64,000 nt of DNA, from positions 310,001 to 374,000 of the forward strand of contig NZ_CP167068.1 of NCBI RefSeq assembly GCF_051055405.1. The letters run 5' to 3'. Positions 1-8,217 of this stretch are shown in pieces; within the stretch, counting starts at the first letter, position 1; each line of letters starts with the position of its first letter. Position numbers and translations under genes: made by a program. The DNA comes from Pseudolachnospira sp051055405. GTDB taxonomy: Bacteria; Bacillota; Clostridia; Lachnospirales; Lachnospiraceae. The notes under the pieces are model-generated. The model ran no database searches and was not told where the DNA came from. It saw only the letters and a program-made list of their open reading frames with translations.

Positions 1-89
1 TGACGTGTGAGCCTTTAGGATACACACGGGAAAGTGTACAGTCACCGCTTGTCGTGCTTACCAAGTACGAAAAGGAGGCGACTTTTTTT

Positions 90-401
90 ATGGCAAGTCA
101 AGTAATGAGAATCACATTGAAGGCGTACGATCACCAGCTGGTGGATCAGAGTGCGGCAAAAATCGTTGAGAATGTGAAGAAGACCGGAGCAAAGGTCAGC
201 GGTCCTGTTCCGCTGCCCACTAAGAAGGAGGTAGTAACTATCCTTCGTGCAGTACACAAGTACAAAGATTCCCGGGAACAATTTGAGCAAAGAACGCACA
301 AGAGACTCATCGATATCATTGCTCCCAACCAGAAAACCGTGGACGCTTTGTCCCGTCTGGAGATGCCGGCTGGCGTTTACATTGATATCAAAATGAAGTA
401 A
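90..401 (+). CDS. rpsJ: 30S ribosomal protein S10
   Basis: Encodes a 103-residue S10, a protein of the 30S head that also serves as NusE in transcription antitermination with NusB. The sequence reads as S10 throughout (MRITLKAYDHQ near the N-terminus, THKRLIDI in the middle). An in-frame ATG lies upstream at 54, but the ATG at 90 follows an AAAGGAGG site at 71-78 and gives the normal S10 N-terminus, so it is chosen. It is the first gene of the S10 operon seen here; the 89 bases before it are leader without a further gene. Very sure. Confidence 0.97.
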   Translation: MASQVMRITLKAYDHQLVDQSAAKIVENVKKTGAKVSGPVPLPTKKEVVTILRAVHKYKDSREQFEQRTHKRLIDIIAPNQKTVDALSRLEMPAGVYIDIKMK

Positions 402-445
402 TGTAAATTCTTAGGCAACAAGTAAACAACACACAATTCTAGTAT

Positions 446-462
446 GAACGCGATAGGCGTTC
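446..462 (+). other. Small hairpin in rpsJ-rplC gap
   Basis: GAACGC (446-451) and GCGTTC (457-462) form a 6-bp stem just before the rplC ribosome binding site (AGGAGG at 469-474). Role unknown; it could tune rplC translation or mRNA processing. Confidence 0.35.
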
Positions 463-483
463 CGCTGTAGGAGGACAGAAAAC

Positions 484-1113
484 ATGAAGAAAGCTATTTT
501 AGCGACAAAAGTCGGAATGACTCAGATTTTCGGCGAGAACGGAGAATTGACTCCGGTTACGGTACTGCAGGCTGGCCCTTGCGTGGTCACCCAGGTAAAG
601 ACCGTAGAGAACGACGGCTACAGCGCCGTACAGGTTGGCTTTGTTGACAAGAGAGAAAAACTGGTTAACAAGTGCCAGAAAGGCCACTTTGCAAAGGCCG
701 GAGTTTCCTATAAAAGATATGTGCGGGAACTGAAACTGGACAATGCGGAAGAGATGAAGCTGGGCGATGAAATCAAAGCGGATGCTTTTGCTGCCGGAGA
801 CAAGGTGGACGCCACGGCGACCTCCAAAGGAAAAGGTTTCCAGGGCGCGATCAAGCGTCACGGCCTGCACAGAGGACCTATGGCTCACGGTTCCAAATAC
901 CATCGTCATGCTGGTTCCAACGGCGCCTGCTCCGATCCGAGCCGGGTGTTCAAGGGCAAAAAGATGGCCGGACAGATGGGACACCGTAAGATTACGGTCC
1001 AGAATCTGGAAGTAGTTCGCGTAGACGCAGAGGATAACCTGATTCTGGTGAAAGGTTCCGTGCCCGGACCGAAGAAGGCTCTGGTAACGCTGAAGGCGAC
1101 CGTAAAGGCGTAA
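484..1113 (+). CDS. rplC: 50S ribosomal protein L3
   Basis: A 209-residue L3, an early-assembly 50S protein that contacts the peptidyl transferase region of 23S rRNA. The sequence is typical: KKAILATKVGMTQIF at the start, the GKGFQGAIKRHG extension loop at about residues 118-129 and GHRKITVQNL toward the end. ATG follows AGGAGG by nine bases. It is co-transcribed with rpsJ (82-nt gap) and rplD (29-nt gap). Length is normal for the family. Confidence 0.97.
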   Translation: MKKAILATKVGMTQIFGENGELTPVTVLQAGPCVVTQVKTVENDGYSAVQVGFVDKREKLVNKCQKGHFAKAGVSYKRYVRELKLDNAEEMKLGDEIKADAFAAGDKVDATATSKGKGFQGAIKRHGLHRGPMAHGSKYHRHAGSNGACSDPSRVFKGKKMAGQMGHRKITVQNLEVVRVDAEDNLILVKGSVPGPKKALVTLKATVKA

Positions 1114-1142
1114 GGCTTTTATAGGAAAGGAGGAAACGAGAG

Positions 1143-1763
1143 ATGGCAAAAGTATCGATTTATAATATGGAAGGCAGCCAGATCGGCGAGATGGAATTAA
1201 ATGACGCTGTGTTTGGCGTTACGGTAAATGAGCATCTGGTTCACATGGCTGTAGTACAGCAGCTGGCAAACAACCGTCAGGGTACTCAGAAAGCCAAGAC
1301 CCGTTCGGAAGTGAGCGGCGGCGGCAGAAAACCTTGGAGACAGAAGGGAACCGGTCATGCAAGACAGGGTTCGACCAGATCTCCTCAGTGGACCGGCGGC
1401 GGTGTTGTATTTGCTCCCCAGCCGAGAAGCTACAGCTTCAAGCTGAACAAGAAAGAGAAGCAGCTGGCGCTGAAGTCCGCCCTGACTTCCCGCGTAAACG
1501 AGTCCAAGTTCTTCGTTCTGGACGAACTGAAGATGGACGAGATTAAGACGAAAAATTTCCAGAACGTTCTGAATAACCTGAAAGTAGATAAAGCGCTGGT
1601 TGTCTTGGACGAGAATGATCAGAATGTAATTCTGTCCGCGAGAAACATCCCGGATGTAAAAACGGCACAGACCAACACCATCAATGTGTATGACATTCTG
1701 AAATACAACACAGTTGTGATCACCAAGGCTGCTGTGGAAAAAATTCAGGAGGTATATGCATAA
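1143..1763 (+). CDS. rplD: 50S ribosomal protein L4
   Basis: A 206-residue L4. Its globular domain sits on the 50S surface and its long loop lines the exit tunnel. The loop is seen at about residues 45-90, rich in Gly, Arg and Lys (GGGRKPWRQKGTGHARQGS). In proteobacteria L4 represses the S10 operon; no such leader could be recognised here. The stop codon overlaps the rplW start (TAATG), suggesting translational coupling. Confidence 0.97.
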   Translation: MAKVSIYNMEGSQIGEMELNDAVFGVTVNEHLVHMAVVQQLANNRQGTQKAKTRSEVSGGGRKPWRQKGTGHARQGSTRSPQWTGGGVVFAPQPRSYSFKLNKKEKQLALKSALTSRVNESKFFVLDELKMDEIKTKNFQNVLNNLKVDKALVVLDENDQNVILSARNIPDVKTAQTNTINVYDILKYNTVVITKAAVEKIQEVYA

Positions 1764-2062
1764 TGGCTGACATTAAATATTATGACGTAATCCTCAGACC
1801 GGTTATCACTGAGAAGAGCATGAACATGATGGGTGAGAAGAAGTACACGTTTTATGTTCATCCGGAAGCAACGAAGAATCAGGTGAAGGAAGCGGTAGAG
1901 AAGATGTTTGCCGGCACCAAGGTTGCTTCGGTTAACACCATGAATATCGATGGTAAGAAGCGCCGCAGAGGCATGACGGTAGGCCGCACGGCGAAAACCA
2001 AAAAGGCAATCGTGCAGCTGACTGCCGAGAGCGCGGATATCGAGATTTTTGAAGGCTTATAA
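1763..2062 (+). CDS. rplW: 50S ribosomal protein L23
   Basis: A 99-residue L23, the protein at the mouth of the exit tunnel where trigger factor and SRP dock. The diagnostic N-terminus YDVILRPVITEKSMNMM is present and the length is usual. It shares one base with the rplD stop codon. It is followed by an unusually long 100-nt gap containing three hairpins before rplB. Confidence 0.96.
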   Translation: MADIKYYDVILRPVITEKSMNMMGEKKYTFYVHPEATKNQVKEAVEKMFAGTKVASVNTMNIDGKKRRRGMTVGRTAKTKKAIVQLTAESADIEIFEGL

Positions 2063-2071
2063 TGAGCCGAT

Positions 2072-2134
2072 GCTTCCATTGACGAAGCGAAGCGGAGTTT
2101 GCAAACTCCACCTATACGGCGAAACCACCGCCGT
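2072..2134 (+). other. Three tandem hairpins between rplW and rplB
   Basis: Three small stem-loops follow each other: GCTTC/GAAGC (2072-2076 and 2084-2088), the perfect palindrome GGAGTTTGCAAACTCC (2094-2109), and ACGGCG/CGCCGT (2116-2121 and 2129-2134). None is followed by a T-run, so they do not look like terminators. They could be an RNA processing site, a protein-binding leader for rplB, or remnants of a small repeat. Confidence 0.5.
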
Positions 2135-2162
2135 GAGAACAAATAAGTAAGGAGATAAAACA

Positions 2163-3008
2163 ATGGGAATCAAAAAGTATAATCCATATACCCCATCCAG
2201 AAGACAGATGACCGGTCTGGATTTCGCGCAAATCACGAAAACGACTCCGGAAAAGTCTCTGGTTGTTTCTCAGAGCAAAAACGCCGGCCGTAATAATCAG
2301 GGTAAGATTACCGTGAGACATCAGGGCGGCGGTGCAAAGAGAAAATACAGAATCATCGACTTTAAGAGAAACAGCAAGGATGGAATCCCTGCAAAGGTAA
2401 TCGGCATCGAATACGATCCGAACCGTACCGCAAATATCGCTTTGATCTGCTACGCAGACGGCGAAAAGGCTTATATCCTGGCTCCCGAAGGCTTGACCGA
2501 CGGCATGCAGGTAATGAGCGGCGAGGCTGCTGAAGCAAAGGTTGGCAACTGCCTGCCTTTACAGAATATCCCGGTTGGTACTCAGATTCACAATATCGAA
2601 CTTCATCCCGGAAAGGGCGGCCAGATGGTTCGTTCCGCTGGCGGTTCCGCTCAGCTGATGGCCAAGGAAGGCAAGTTCGCAACTCTGAGACTTCCCTCCG
2701 GCGAGATGAGAATGGTTCCGATTATCTGCCGCGCCACCATCGGTGTTGTCGGCAATGGCGAGCACTCTCTGGTAAATATTGGTAAAGCCGGACGTAAGCG
2801 TCACATGGGCATCCGCCCGACTGTTCGCGGTTCTGTGATGAACCCCAACGACCATCCCCACGGCGGTGGTGAAGGTAAGTGCGGAATCGGCCGTCCCGGT
2901 CCGAGCACTCCTTGGGGTAAGCCTGCATTGGGCCTGAAGACCAGAAAACAGAAGAAACAGTCCAACAAGCTGATTGTGAGAAGACGCGACGGCAAAACAC
3001 TGAAATAA
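2163..3008 (+). CDS. rplB: 50S ribosomal protein L2
   Basis: A 281-residue L2, a primary 23S-binding protein needed for subunit association and peptidyl transfer. It begins MGIKKYNPYTPSRR and carries the conserved C-terminal segment with MNPNDHPHGGGEGK, which includes the family's invariant histidine. ATG follows AAGGAG by eight bases. It is followed 14 nt later by rpsS. Confidence 0.97.
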   Translation: MGIKKYNPYTPSRRQMTGLDFAQITKTTPEKSLVVSQSKNAGRNNQGKITVRHQGGGAKRKYRIIDFKRNSKDGIPAKVIGIEYDPNRTANIALICYADGEKAYILAPEGLTDGMQVMSGEAAEAKVGNCLPLQNIPVGTQIHNIELHPGKGGQMVRSAGGSAQLMAKEGKFATLRLPSGEMRMVPIICRATIGVVGNGEHSLVNIGKAGRKRHMGIRPTVRGSVMNPNDHPHGGGEGKCGIGRPGPSTPWGKPALGLKTRKQKKQSNKLIVRRRDGKTLK

Positions 3009-3022
3009 TTAGGAGGTAAATT

Positions 3023-3304
3023 ATGGCTCGCTCATTAAAGAAAGGCCCTTTTGCGGATGACCATTTGCTGAAAAAAGTAGAAGCTTTAAATGCAGCAGGA
3101 CAGAAGACTGTTATCAAGACCTGGTCCCGCCGCTCCACAATCTTCCCTCAGATGGTAAGTCATACGATTGCTGTTCATGATGGAAGAAGACATGTCCCGG
3201 TGTATATCACAGAGGATATGGTAGGACACAAGCTGGGTGAATTCGTAGCAACCAGAACCTACCGTGGACACGGCAAAGACGAGAAGAAGACCGGCAAACG
3301 CTAG
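3023..3304 (+). CDS. rpsS: 30S ribosomal protein S19
   Basis: A 93-residue S19 of the 30S head, near the A site and bridging toward the 50S. Typical text: ARSLKKGPF at the N-terminus, RRSTIFPQMV in the middle and the GEFVATRTYRGH tail. It starts at ATG after AGGAGG. It lies in the S10 operon between rplB and rplV. Confidence 0.97.
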   Translation: MARSLKKGPFADDHLLKKVEALNAAGQKTVIKTWSRRSTIFPQMVSHTIAVHDGRRHVPVYITEDMVGHKLGEFVATRTYRGHGKDEKKTGKR

Positions 3305-3334
3305 TAAAAAGATAACAGGAAGGAGGTTTCATCC

Positions 3335-3721
3335 ATGGCTAAAGGACATAGAAGTCAGATTAAAAGAGATAGAAATGCGAAAAAGGATACCAGACCGAGC
3401 GCCAAAGTGTCTTACGCTAGAGTATCCGTTCAGAAGGCATGCTTTGTATTAGATGCAATCCGCGGCAAGGACGCACAGACTGCCCTGGCGATTGTGAGCT
3501 ACAATCCCCGCTACGCTTCCGAGGTGATTGCAAAATTGCTGAAGTCGGCGATTGCGAACGCGGAAAACAACAATGGCCTGAATGTGGAAACTTTGTATGT
3601 AGCGGAGTGCTACGCAAACAAGGGGCCGACGATGAAGAGAATTCAGCCGAGAGCACAGGGTAGAGCTTACCGCATCGAAAAGCGTATGAGCCATATCACC
3701 ATCGTGCTGGATGAGAAATAA
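3335..3721 (+). CDS. rplV: 50S ribosomal protein L22
   Basis: A 128-residue L22, which lines the polypeptide exit tunnel; changes in its beta-hairpin give macrolide resistance in other bacteria. The hairpin region is seen near residues 92-108 (KGPTMKRIQPRAQGRA), with no obvious oddity. The N-terminus is slightly longer and more basic than in E. coli, as is usual in Firmicutes. AGGAGG lies 9 nt before the ATG. Confidence 0.96.
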   Translation: MAKGHRSQIKRDRNAKKDTRPSAKVSYARVSVQKACFVLDAIRGKDAQTALAIVSYNPRYASEVIAKLLKSAIANAENNNGLNVETLYVAECYANKGPTMKRIQPRAQGRAYRIEKRMSHITIVLDEK

Positions 3722-3732
3722 GGAGGGTCAAA

Positions 3733-4389
3733 ATGGGACAGAAAGTTAATCCTCATGGTTTAAGAGTCGGCGTCATCAAAAACTGGGATTCCAACTGGTA
3801 TGCAGAAGGCGATTTCGCAGACAACCTGGTAGAAGATTATAATATCAGAAAATATTTGAAGAAGAGACTGTACGATTCGGGTATTTCCAGAATCGAAATT
3901 GAGAGAGCGTCCGACCGCGTGAAAGTTATCATTCACACCGCAAAGCCTGGTATCGTGATCGGTAAGGGCGGCGCTGAGATTGAGAAGCTGAAAGCGGATG
4001 TTCAGAAGATGACGCAGAAGAAACTCTTCATCGACATCAAAGAGATCAAGAGACCTGACCGCGAGGCTCAGTTGGTGGCAGAGAACATTGCGAAACAGCT
4101 GGAAAACCGTGTTTCCTTCCGCCGTGCAATGAAGTCCAGCATGTCCCGTTCCATGAAATCTGGAATTATGGGTATCAAGGCGGCTGTAGCCGGTCGTTTG
4201 GGCGGAGCGGATATTGCCCGTACCGAGTTTTACAGCGAGGGAACCATTCCGCTGCAGACTTTGCGCGCTGACATCGACTATGGATTCGCGGAAGCTGATA
4301 CCACCTACGGAAAGCTGGGCGTAAAGGTTTGGATTTACAAGGGTGAAGTGCTTCCCACCAAGAAAAATAAGGAAGGGAGCGAGAAATAA
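3733..4389 (+). CDS. rpsC: 30S ribosomal protein S3
   Basis: A 218-residue S3, at the mRNA entry channel of the 30S. It starts MGQKVNPHGLRVG as expected. A type-II KH RNA-binding domain with GIVIGKGGAEIEKL lies at about residues 74-87, followed by the C-terminal domain ending in KLGVKVWIYKGEVLP. It is closely spaced in the operon (11 nt after rplV, 2 nt before rplP). Confidence 0.97.
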   Translation: MGQKVNPHGLRVGVIKNWDSNWYAEGDFADNLVEDYNIRKYLKKRLYDSGISRIEIERASDRVKVIIHTAKPGIVIGKGGAEIEKLKADVQKMTQKKLFIDIKEIKRPDREAQLVAENIAKQLENRVSFRRAMKSSMSRSMKSGIMGIKAAVAGRLGGADIARTEFYSEGTIPLQTLRADIDYGFAEADTTYGKLGVKVWIYKGEVLPTKKNKEGSEK

Positions 4390-4391
4390 CC

Positions 4392-4817
4392 ATGTTAATG
4401 CCGAAGAGAGTAAAACACCGTAAACAGTTCCGCGGTTCTATGGCTGGAAAAGCAACCAGAGGCAATAAGATCACCAACGGTGAATTCGGTTTGGTAGCGG
4501 TTGAACCCGCTTGGATCAAATCCAACCAGATTGAAGCTGCCCGTATTGCGATGACCCGTTATATGAAGCGTGGCGGTAAAGTTTGGATTAAGATTTTCCC
4601 GGATAAGCCGGTTACCACGAAGCCCGCAGAAACCCGTATGGGTTCCGGTAAAGGCTCCCTGGAGTACTGGGTTGCCGTTGTAAAGCCCGGCCGCGTTTTG
4701 TTTGAAGTTGCAGGAGTACCTGAGGAGACGGCGAAAGAGGCCCTGCGCCTTGCCATGCACAAATTGCCCGTGAAGTGCAAGATCGCTTCCAAAGCAGACT
4801 TAGAAGGCGGTGAATAA
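4392..4817 (+). CDS. rplP: 50S ribosomal protein L16
   Basis: A 141-residue L16, which helps organise the A-site tRNA and the peptidyl transferase centre. MLMPKRVKHRKQFRG at the N-terminus and RMGSGKGSLEYWVA in the centre are diagnostic. It starts 2 nt after the rpsC stop; the GGGAGCG ribosome binding site lies within the end of rpsC, so translation is probably coupled. Confidence 0.97.
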   Translation: MLMPKRVKHRKQFRGSMAGKATRGNKITNGEFGLVAVEPAWIKSNQIEAARIAMTRYMKRGGKVWIKIFPDKPVTTKPAETRMGSGKGSLEYWVAVVKPGRVLFEVAGVPEETAKEALRLAMHKLPVKCKIASKADLEGGE

Positions 4818-4819
4818 CA

Positions 4820-5029
4820 GTGAAAAGTAATGTATATTTGAAAGACCTGAGAAATAAGTCCGTAGCAGAGCTGAATACAGAACTGGTAGCTGCGAAGAAG
4901 GAACTTTTCAACCTGAGATTTCAGAATGCAACGAATCAGCTTGATAACACCAGCAGAATCACGGAAGTCAGAAAGAACATTGCCCGCATTCAGACTGTTA
5001 TCACTGAGCAGACGAAAGTTGCTGAGTAA
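4820..5029 (+). CDS. rpmC: 50S ribosomal protein L29
   Basis: A 69-residue L29, a small two-helix protein next to L23 at the tunnel exit. The start is GTG at 4820, two bases after the rplP stop; no in-frame ATG is available, and the GTG start keeps the usual length. KKELFNLRFQNATNQLDNTSRI is typical of the family's central helix (given here as its key part). Sure. Confidence 0.95.
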   Translation: MKSNVYLKDLRNKSVAELNTELVAAKKELFNLRFQNATNQLDNTSRITEVRKNIARIQTVITEQTKVAE

Positions 5030-5046
5030 TAAGGAGGAAGCGTAAC

Positions 5047-5301
5047 GTGGAAAGAAATTTAAGAAAAACGCGTACCGGTAAGGTTATCAGCAATAAAATG
5101 GACAAAACCATCGTTGTTGCAATCGAGGACCACGTAAGACATCCGCTGTACGGGAAGATTGTAAAGAGAACTTACAAGCTGAAAGCGCACGACGAGGAGA
5201 ATACCTGTGCGATCGGCGATACCGTAAAGGTTATGGAGACGAGACCTCTGTCTAAGGACAAGAGATGGAGACTTGTCGAGGTTGTCGAGAGAGCGAAATA
5301 A
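5047..5301 (+). CDS. rpsQ: 30S ribosomal protein S17
   Basis: An 84-residue S17, an OB-fold protein that binds 16S rRNA early in 30S assembly. It starts at GTG (5047) after an AAGGAGG site. Family text: GKVISNKMDKTIVV and HVRHPLYGKIVKRT. It is followed by rplN with a 17-nt gap. Confidence 0.96.
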   Translation: MERNLRKTRTGKVISNKMDKTIVVAIEDHVRHPLYGKIVKRTYKLKAHDEENTCAIGDTVKVMETRPLSKDKRWRLVEVVERAK

Positions 5302-5318
5302 GCCAGGAGGAAATAGAT

Positions 5319-5687
5319 ATGATTCAACAGGAAAGCAGACTGAAAGTCGCCGACAACACTGGCGCTAAAGAACTGCTCTGCATCAGAGTAATGGGCGGTT
5401 CCCTGAGAAGATATGCGAATATTGGTGATATCATCGTTGCTACGGTTAAAGATGCAACGCCTGGCGGTGTTGTAAAGAAAGGCGATGTGGTAAAGGCTGT
5501 TGTGGTCCGCACGAAACATGGCGCTCGCCGTAAAAACGGTTCTTATATCAAATTCGATGAGAACGCAGCCGTAATCATCCGTGAAGACAAGACTCCCAGA
5601 GGTACCCGTATTTTCGGGCCGGTTGCCAGAGAGCTGCGTGAGAAGCAGTTCATGAAGATCGTTTCTCTGGCTCCCGAAGTATTATAA
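5319..5687 (+). CDS. rplN: 50S ribosomal protein L14
   Basis: A 122-residue L14, which forms intersubunit bridges and is the docking site for the RsfS silencing factor. An open frame extends upstream into rpsQ, but the ATG at 5319 follows CAGGAGG and gives the canonical N-terminus MIQQESRLKVADNTGA. ENAAVIIREDKTPRGTRIFG near the C-terminal half is diagnostic. Confidence 0.97.
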   Translation: MIQQESRLKVADNTGAKELLCIRVMGGSLRRYANIGDIIVATVKDATPGGVVKKGDVVKAVVVRTKHGARRKNGSYIKFDENAAVIIREDKTPRGTRIFGPVARELREKQFMKIVSLAPEVL

Positions 5688-5698
5688 GGAGGTACGAA

Positions 5699-6010
5699 AT
5701 GGCTACGAGTAAAATCAAAGTTGGCGATACCGTAAAGGTGATTGCCGGTAAAGAAAAAGGTCGTGAGGGAAAAGTTTTAAAGATCGACCACAAAAATGGC
5801 CGCGTCATCGTTGAAGGCATAAATATGATTACAAAGCACAACAAGCAGAGTGCACAGAACCCCAACGGAGGAATCGTTCACAAAGAGGGAACCATTGACA
5901 TCTCCAATGTAATGCTTGTGAAGGATGGCAAGGTGACCCGCGTTGGTTTTGAAGTGAGAGACGGCAAAAAGGTCCGCATCGCGAAAATCGACGGTTCTGT
6001 GATCGGTTAA
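5699..6010 (+). CDS. rplX: 50S ribosomal protein L24
   Basis: A 103-residue L24, an assembly-initiator protein of the 50S. A KOW motif lies near the N-terminus (GDTVKVIAGKEKGREGKV, about residues 9-26), followed by GINMITKH. Length and start (ATG after AAGGAGG) are normal. Confidence 0.96.
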   Translation: MATSKIKVGDTVKVIAGKEKGREGKVLKIDHKNGRVIVEGINMITKHNKQSAQNPNGGIVHKEGTIDISNVMLVKDGKVTRVGFEVRDGKKVRIAKIDGSVIG

Positions 6011-6035
6011 TTTCTGAGAGAGGAGGTTCAAAACA

Positions 6036-6581
6036 TTGAGTAGTAGATTAAAAGAACAATATATCAATGAAATCGCTCCTGCCATGATGAAGAAGTTCGG
6101 CTACAAGAACGTAATGCAGATTCCGAAGCTGGAAAAGGTCGTCGTGAACATGGGCGTAGGTGAAGCAAAAGAAAATGCGAAAATCCTGGAAGCCGCCACA
6201 AAAGATCTGGAGACGATTACGGGACAGAAGCCGATCTTGACCAAGGCGAAAAAGTCTATTGCAAACTTTAAAATTCGTGAGGGCATGAACATTGGCTGTA
6301 AGGTTACGTTGAGAGGCGACAAGATGTACGAGTTTGTCGATCGTCTGATCAACCTGGCGCTGCCTCGTGTACGTGACTTCCGTGGCGTAAACCCCAACGC
6401 TTTCGACGGCAGAGGAAACTATGCTCTGGGCATCAAAGAACAGCTGATTTTCCCGGAAATCGAGTATGACAAGATCGATAAAGTGCGTGGTATGGACGTT
6501 ATCTTTGTAACCACGGCTGAGACCGACGAAGAAGCCCGTGAATTGCTGACCATGTTCAACATGCCGTTTAGAAAGAATTAG
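6036..6581 (+). CDS. rplE: 50S ribosomal protein L5
   Basis: A 181-residue L5, which binds 5S rRNA and contacts the P-site tRNA. The start is TTG at 6036, following GAGGAGG; this choice gives the standard N-terminus (SSRLKEQYINEIAPAMM). RDFRGVNPNAFDGRGNY in the C-terminal half is diagnostic. The rare start codon in a highly expressed gene is the only oddity. Confidence 0.96.
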   Translation: MSSRLKEQYINEIAPAMMKKFGYKNVMQIPKLEKVVVNMGVGEAKENAKILEAATKDLETITGQKPILTKAKKSIANFKIREGMNIGCKVTLRGDKMYEFVDRLINLALPRVRDFRGVNPNAFDGRGNYALGIKEQLIFPEIEYDKIDKVRGMDVIFVTTAETDEEARELLTMFNMPFRKN

Positions 6582-6594
6582 GAGGAAAGTTCCC

Positions 6595-6780
6595 ATGGCA
6601 AAGACTTCTATGAAGATTAAGCAGCAGCGTCCGGCAAAATTCTCTACCAGAGAATACAACCGTTGCAAGATTTGTGGCCGTCCTCATGCCTACCTGAGAA
6701 AATACGGAATTTGCAGAATCTGCTTCCGTGAGCTGGCATACAAGGGACAGATCCCCGGAGTGAAAAAGGCAAGCTGGTAA
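6595..6780 (+). CDS. rpsN: 30S ribosomal protein S14, zinc type
   Basis: A 61-residue S14 of the short zinc-binding type. Two CxxC pairs (CKIC at about residues 24-27 and CRIC near 40-43) coordinate Zn. It sits at the usual place between rplE and rpsH, where Firmicutes keep this zinc form (called rpsZ or rpsN1 in some genomes). ATG follows AGGAGG. Confidence 0.97.
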   Translation: MAKTSMKIKQQRPAKFSTREYNRCKICGRPHAYLRKYGICRICFRELAYKGQIPGVKKASW

Positions 6781-6806
6781 AGAATTTCGAAAGGAGGCAA
6801 CTGAAA

Positions 6807-7208
6807 ATGACGATGAGTGACCCGATTGCGGATATGCTTACGAGAATCCGTAATGCAAATACGGCAAAGCACGATACGGTAGATATTCCTTCCTCGAAGA
6901 TGAAGATTGCGATCGCTGACATCCTGGTGAAGGAAGGCTACATTGCAAAATATGAACTGCTGGAGGACGGCAGCTTCAAGACCATCCGCATCACCCTGAA
7001 ATACGGCGCGGATAAGAACGAAAAGATCATCACCGGCCTGAAGAGAATTTCCAAACCCGGCCTGCGTGTATATGCGAATGTGGAAGAACTTCCCAAAGTT
7101 CTGGGAGGACTTGGCATCGCGATCATTTCCACGAACCAGGGCGTTCTGACCGACAAGGAAGCGAGAAAGCAGAATGTCGGCGGCGAAGTTCTGGCGTTTG
7201 TTTGGTAA
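6807..7208 (+). CDS. rpsH: 30S ribosomal protein S8
   Basis: A 133-residue S8, a central 16S rRNA binder; in E. coli it represses the spc operon. It starts MTMSDPIADMLTRIRNA and ends with the family's GGEVLAFVW. The 67-nt gap after it holds a small hairpin (CCCGCA...TGCGGG, 7229-7246) before rplF. Confidence 0.96.
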   Translation: MTMSDPIADMLTRIRNANTAKHDTVDIPSSKMKIAIADILVKEGYIAKYELLEDGSFKTIRITLKYGADKNEKIITGLKRISKPGLRVYANVEELPKVLGGLGIAIISTNQGVLTDKEARKQNVGGEVLAFVW

Positions 7209-7275
7209 GTGTTTGACTGTTTGAGCAAACCCGCAAGGCCATGCGGGAGGAAAATAAATTTGGAGGTAAGGCGAA

Positions 7276-7818
7276 ATGTCACGTATTGGTAGAACGCCCA
7301 TCGCAATTCCTGCCGGAGTTACGGTAGAAGTTGCAGAAAATAATAAAGTGACGGTAAAAGGTTCGAAAGGAACCCTGGAGAGAGTTCTTCCGGCTGAGAT
7401 GGAAATCAAGGTAGAAGACGGCCATGTTACCGTTTCCCGTCCCAATGATCTGAAGAAGATGAAATCCCTTCACGGTCTGACCAGAACCTTAATCAACAAT
7501 ATGGTAATCGGCGTATCCCAGGGCTATGAGAAAGTCCTTGAGGTCAACGGCGTCGGATACCGCGCCCAGAAGCAGGGCAAGACCTTGGTTCTTTCCCTTG
7601 GTTACTCCCATCCGGTTGAGATGGTAGACCCGGAAGGTCTGGAGGCTGTCTGCGAGGGGCAGAATAAGATCATTGTAAAAGGCATTGACAAAGAAAAAGT
7701 TGGTCAGTACGCTGCAGAGATCAGAGCGAAGAGAGGTCCGGAGCCTTACAAGGGCAAAGGTATCAAATATGCGGATGAAGTGATCAGACGCAAAGTCGGC
7801 AAGGCCGGTAAGAAATAA
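7276..7818 (+). CDS. rplF: 50S ribosomal protein L6
   Basis: A 180-residue L6 with the usual two repeated domains, located near the GTPase-associated region of the 50S. SRIGRTPIAIPAGV opens the protein, and GPEPYKGKGIKYADE near the C-terminus is diagnostic. It starts at ATG after TGGAGG. Confidence 0.97.
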   Translation: MSRIGRTPIAIPAGVTVEVAENNKVTVKGSKGTLERVLPAEMEIKVEDGHVTVSRPNDLKKMKSLHGLTRTLINNMVIGVSQGYEKVLEVNGVGYRAQKQGKTLVLSLGYSHPVEMVDPEGLEAVCEGQNKIIVKGIDKEKVGQYAAEIRAKRGPEPYKGKGIKYADEVIRRKVGKAGKK

Positions 7819-7836
7819 TAGGAGGAGCGAGTAAAA

Positions 7837-8205
7837 ATGATTAGGAAAGAATCCAGAACGGAAATCCGTGTTAAAAAGCACATGAAAATCCGTAATCGTT
7901 TCCGCGGCACTGCTGAGCGTCCTCGCCTGGCTGTGTTCCGGAGCAACAATCATATGTATGCCCAGATTATCGACGACGTCGCTCAGACTACCTTGGTTTC
8001 TGCGTCTACCCTTCAGAAGGATGTGAAGGCGGAGCTTGAAAAGACCAACAATGTAGCTGCTGCTTCCTACCTGGGAACCGTTATCGCCAAGAAGGCGCTG
8101 GAAAAGGGGATCGATACGGTTGTCTTTGACAGAGGCGGATTCATTTATCAGGGAAAAATCCAGGCACTGGCAGACGCGGCCCGCGAAGCCGGCCTGAAGT
8201 TCTAA
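7837..8205 (+). CDS. rplR: 50S ribosomal protein L18
   Basis: A 122-residue L18, which binds 5S rRNA together with L5. It carries RNRFRGTAERPRLAVFRSN and ends FDRGGFIYQGKIQALADAA(RE). The gene lies between rplF and rpsE in the standard spc-operon order, with AGGAGG before the ATG. Confidence 0.96.
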   Translation: MIRKESRTEIRVKKHMKIRNRFRGTAERPRLAVFRSNNHMYAQIIDDVAQTTLVSASTLQKDVKAELEKTNNVAAASYLGTVIAKKALEKGIDTVVFDRGGFIYQGKIQALADAAREAGLKF

Positions 8206-8217
8206 GAGGAGGAAAGC

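Noticed and set aside
499..1149. Long minus-strand frame opposite rplC, and similar frames opposite other ribosomal genes
   Set aside because: They are antisense shadows of strongly conserved plus-strand genes and show no ribosome binding sites or protein family features.
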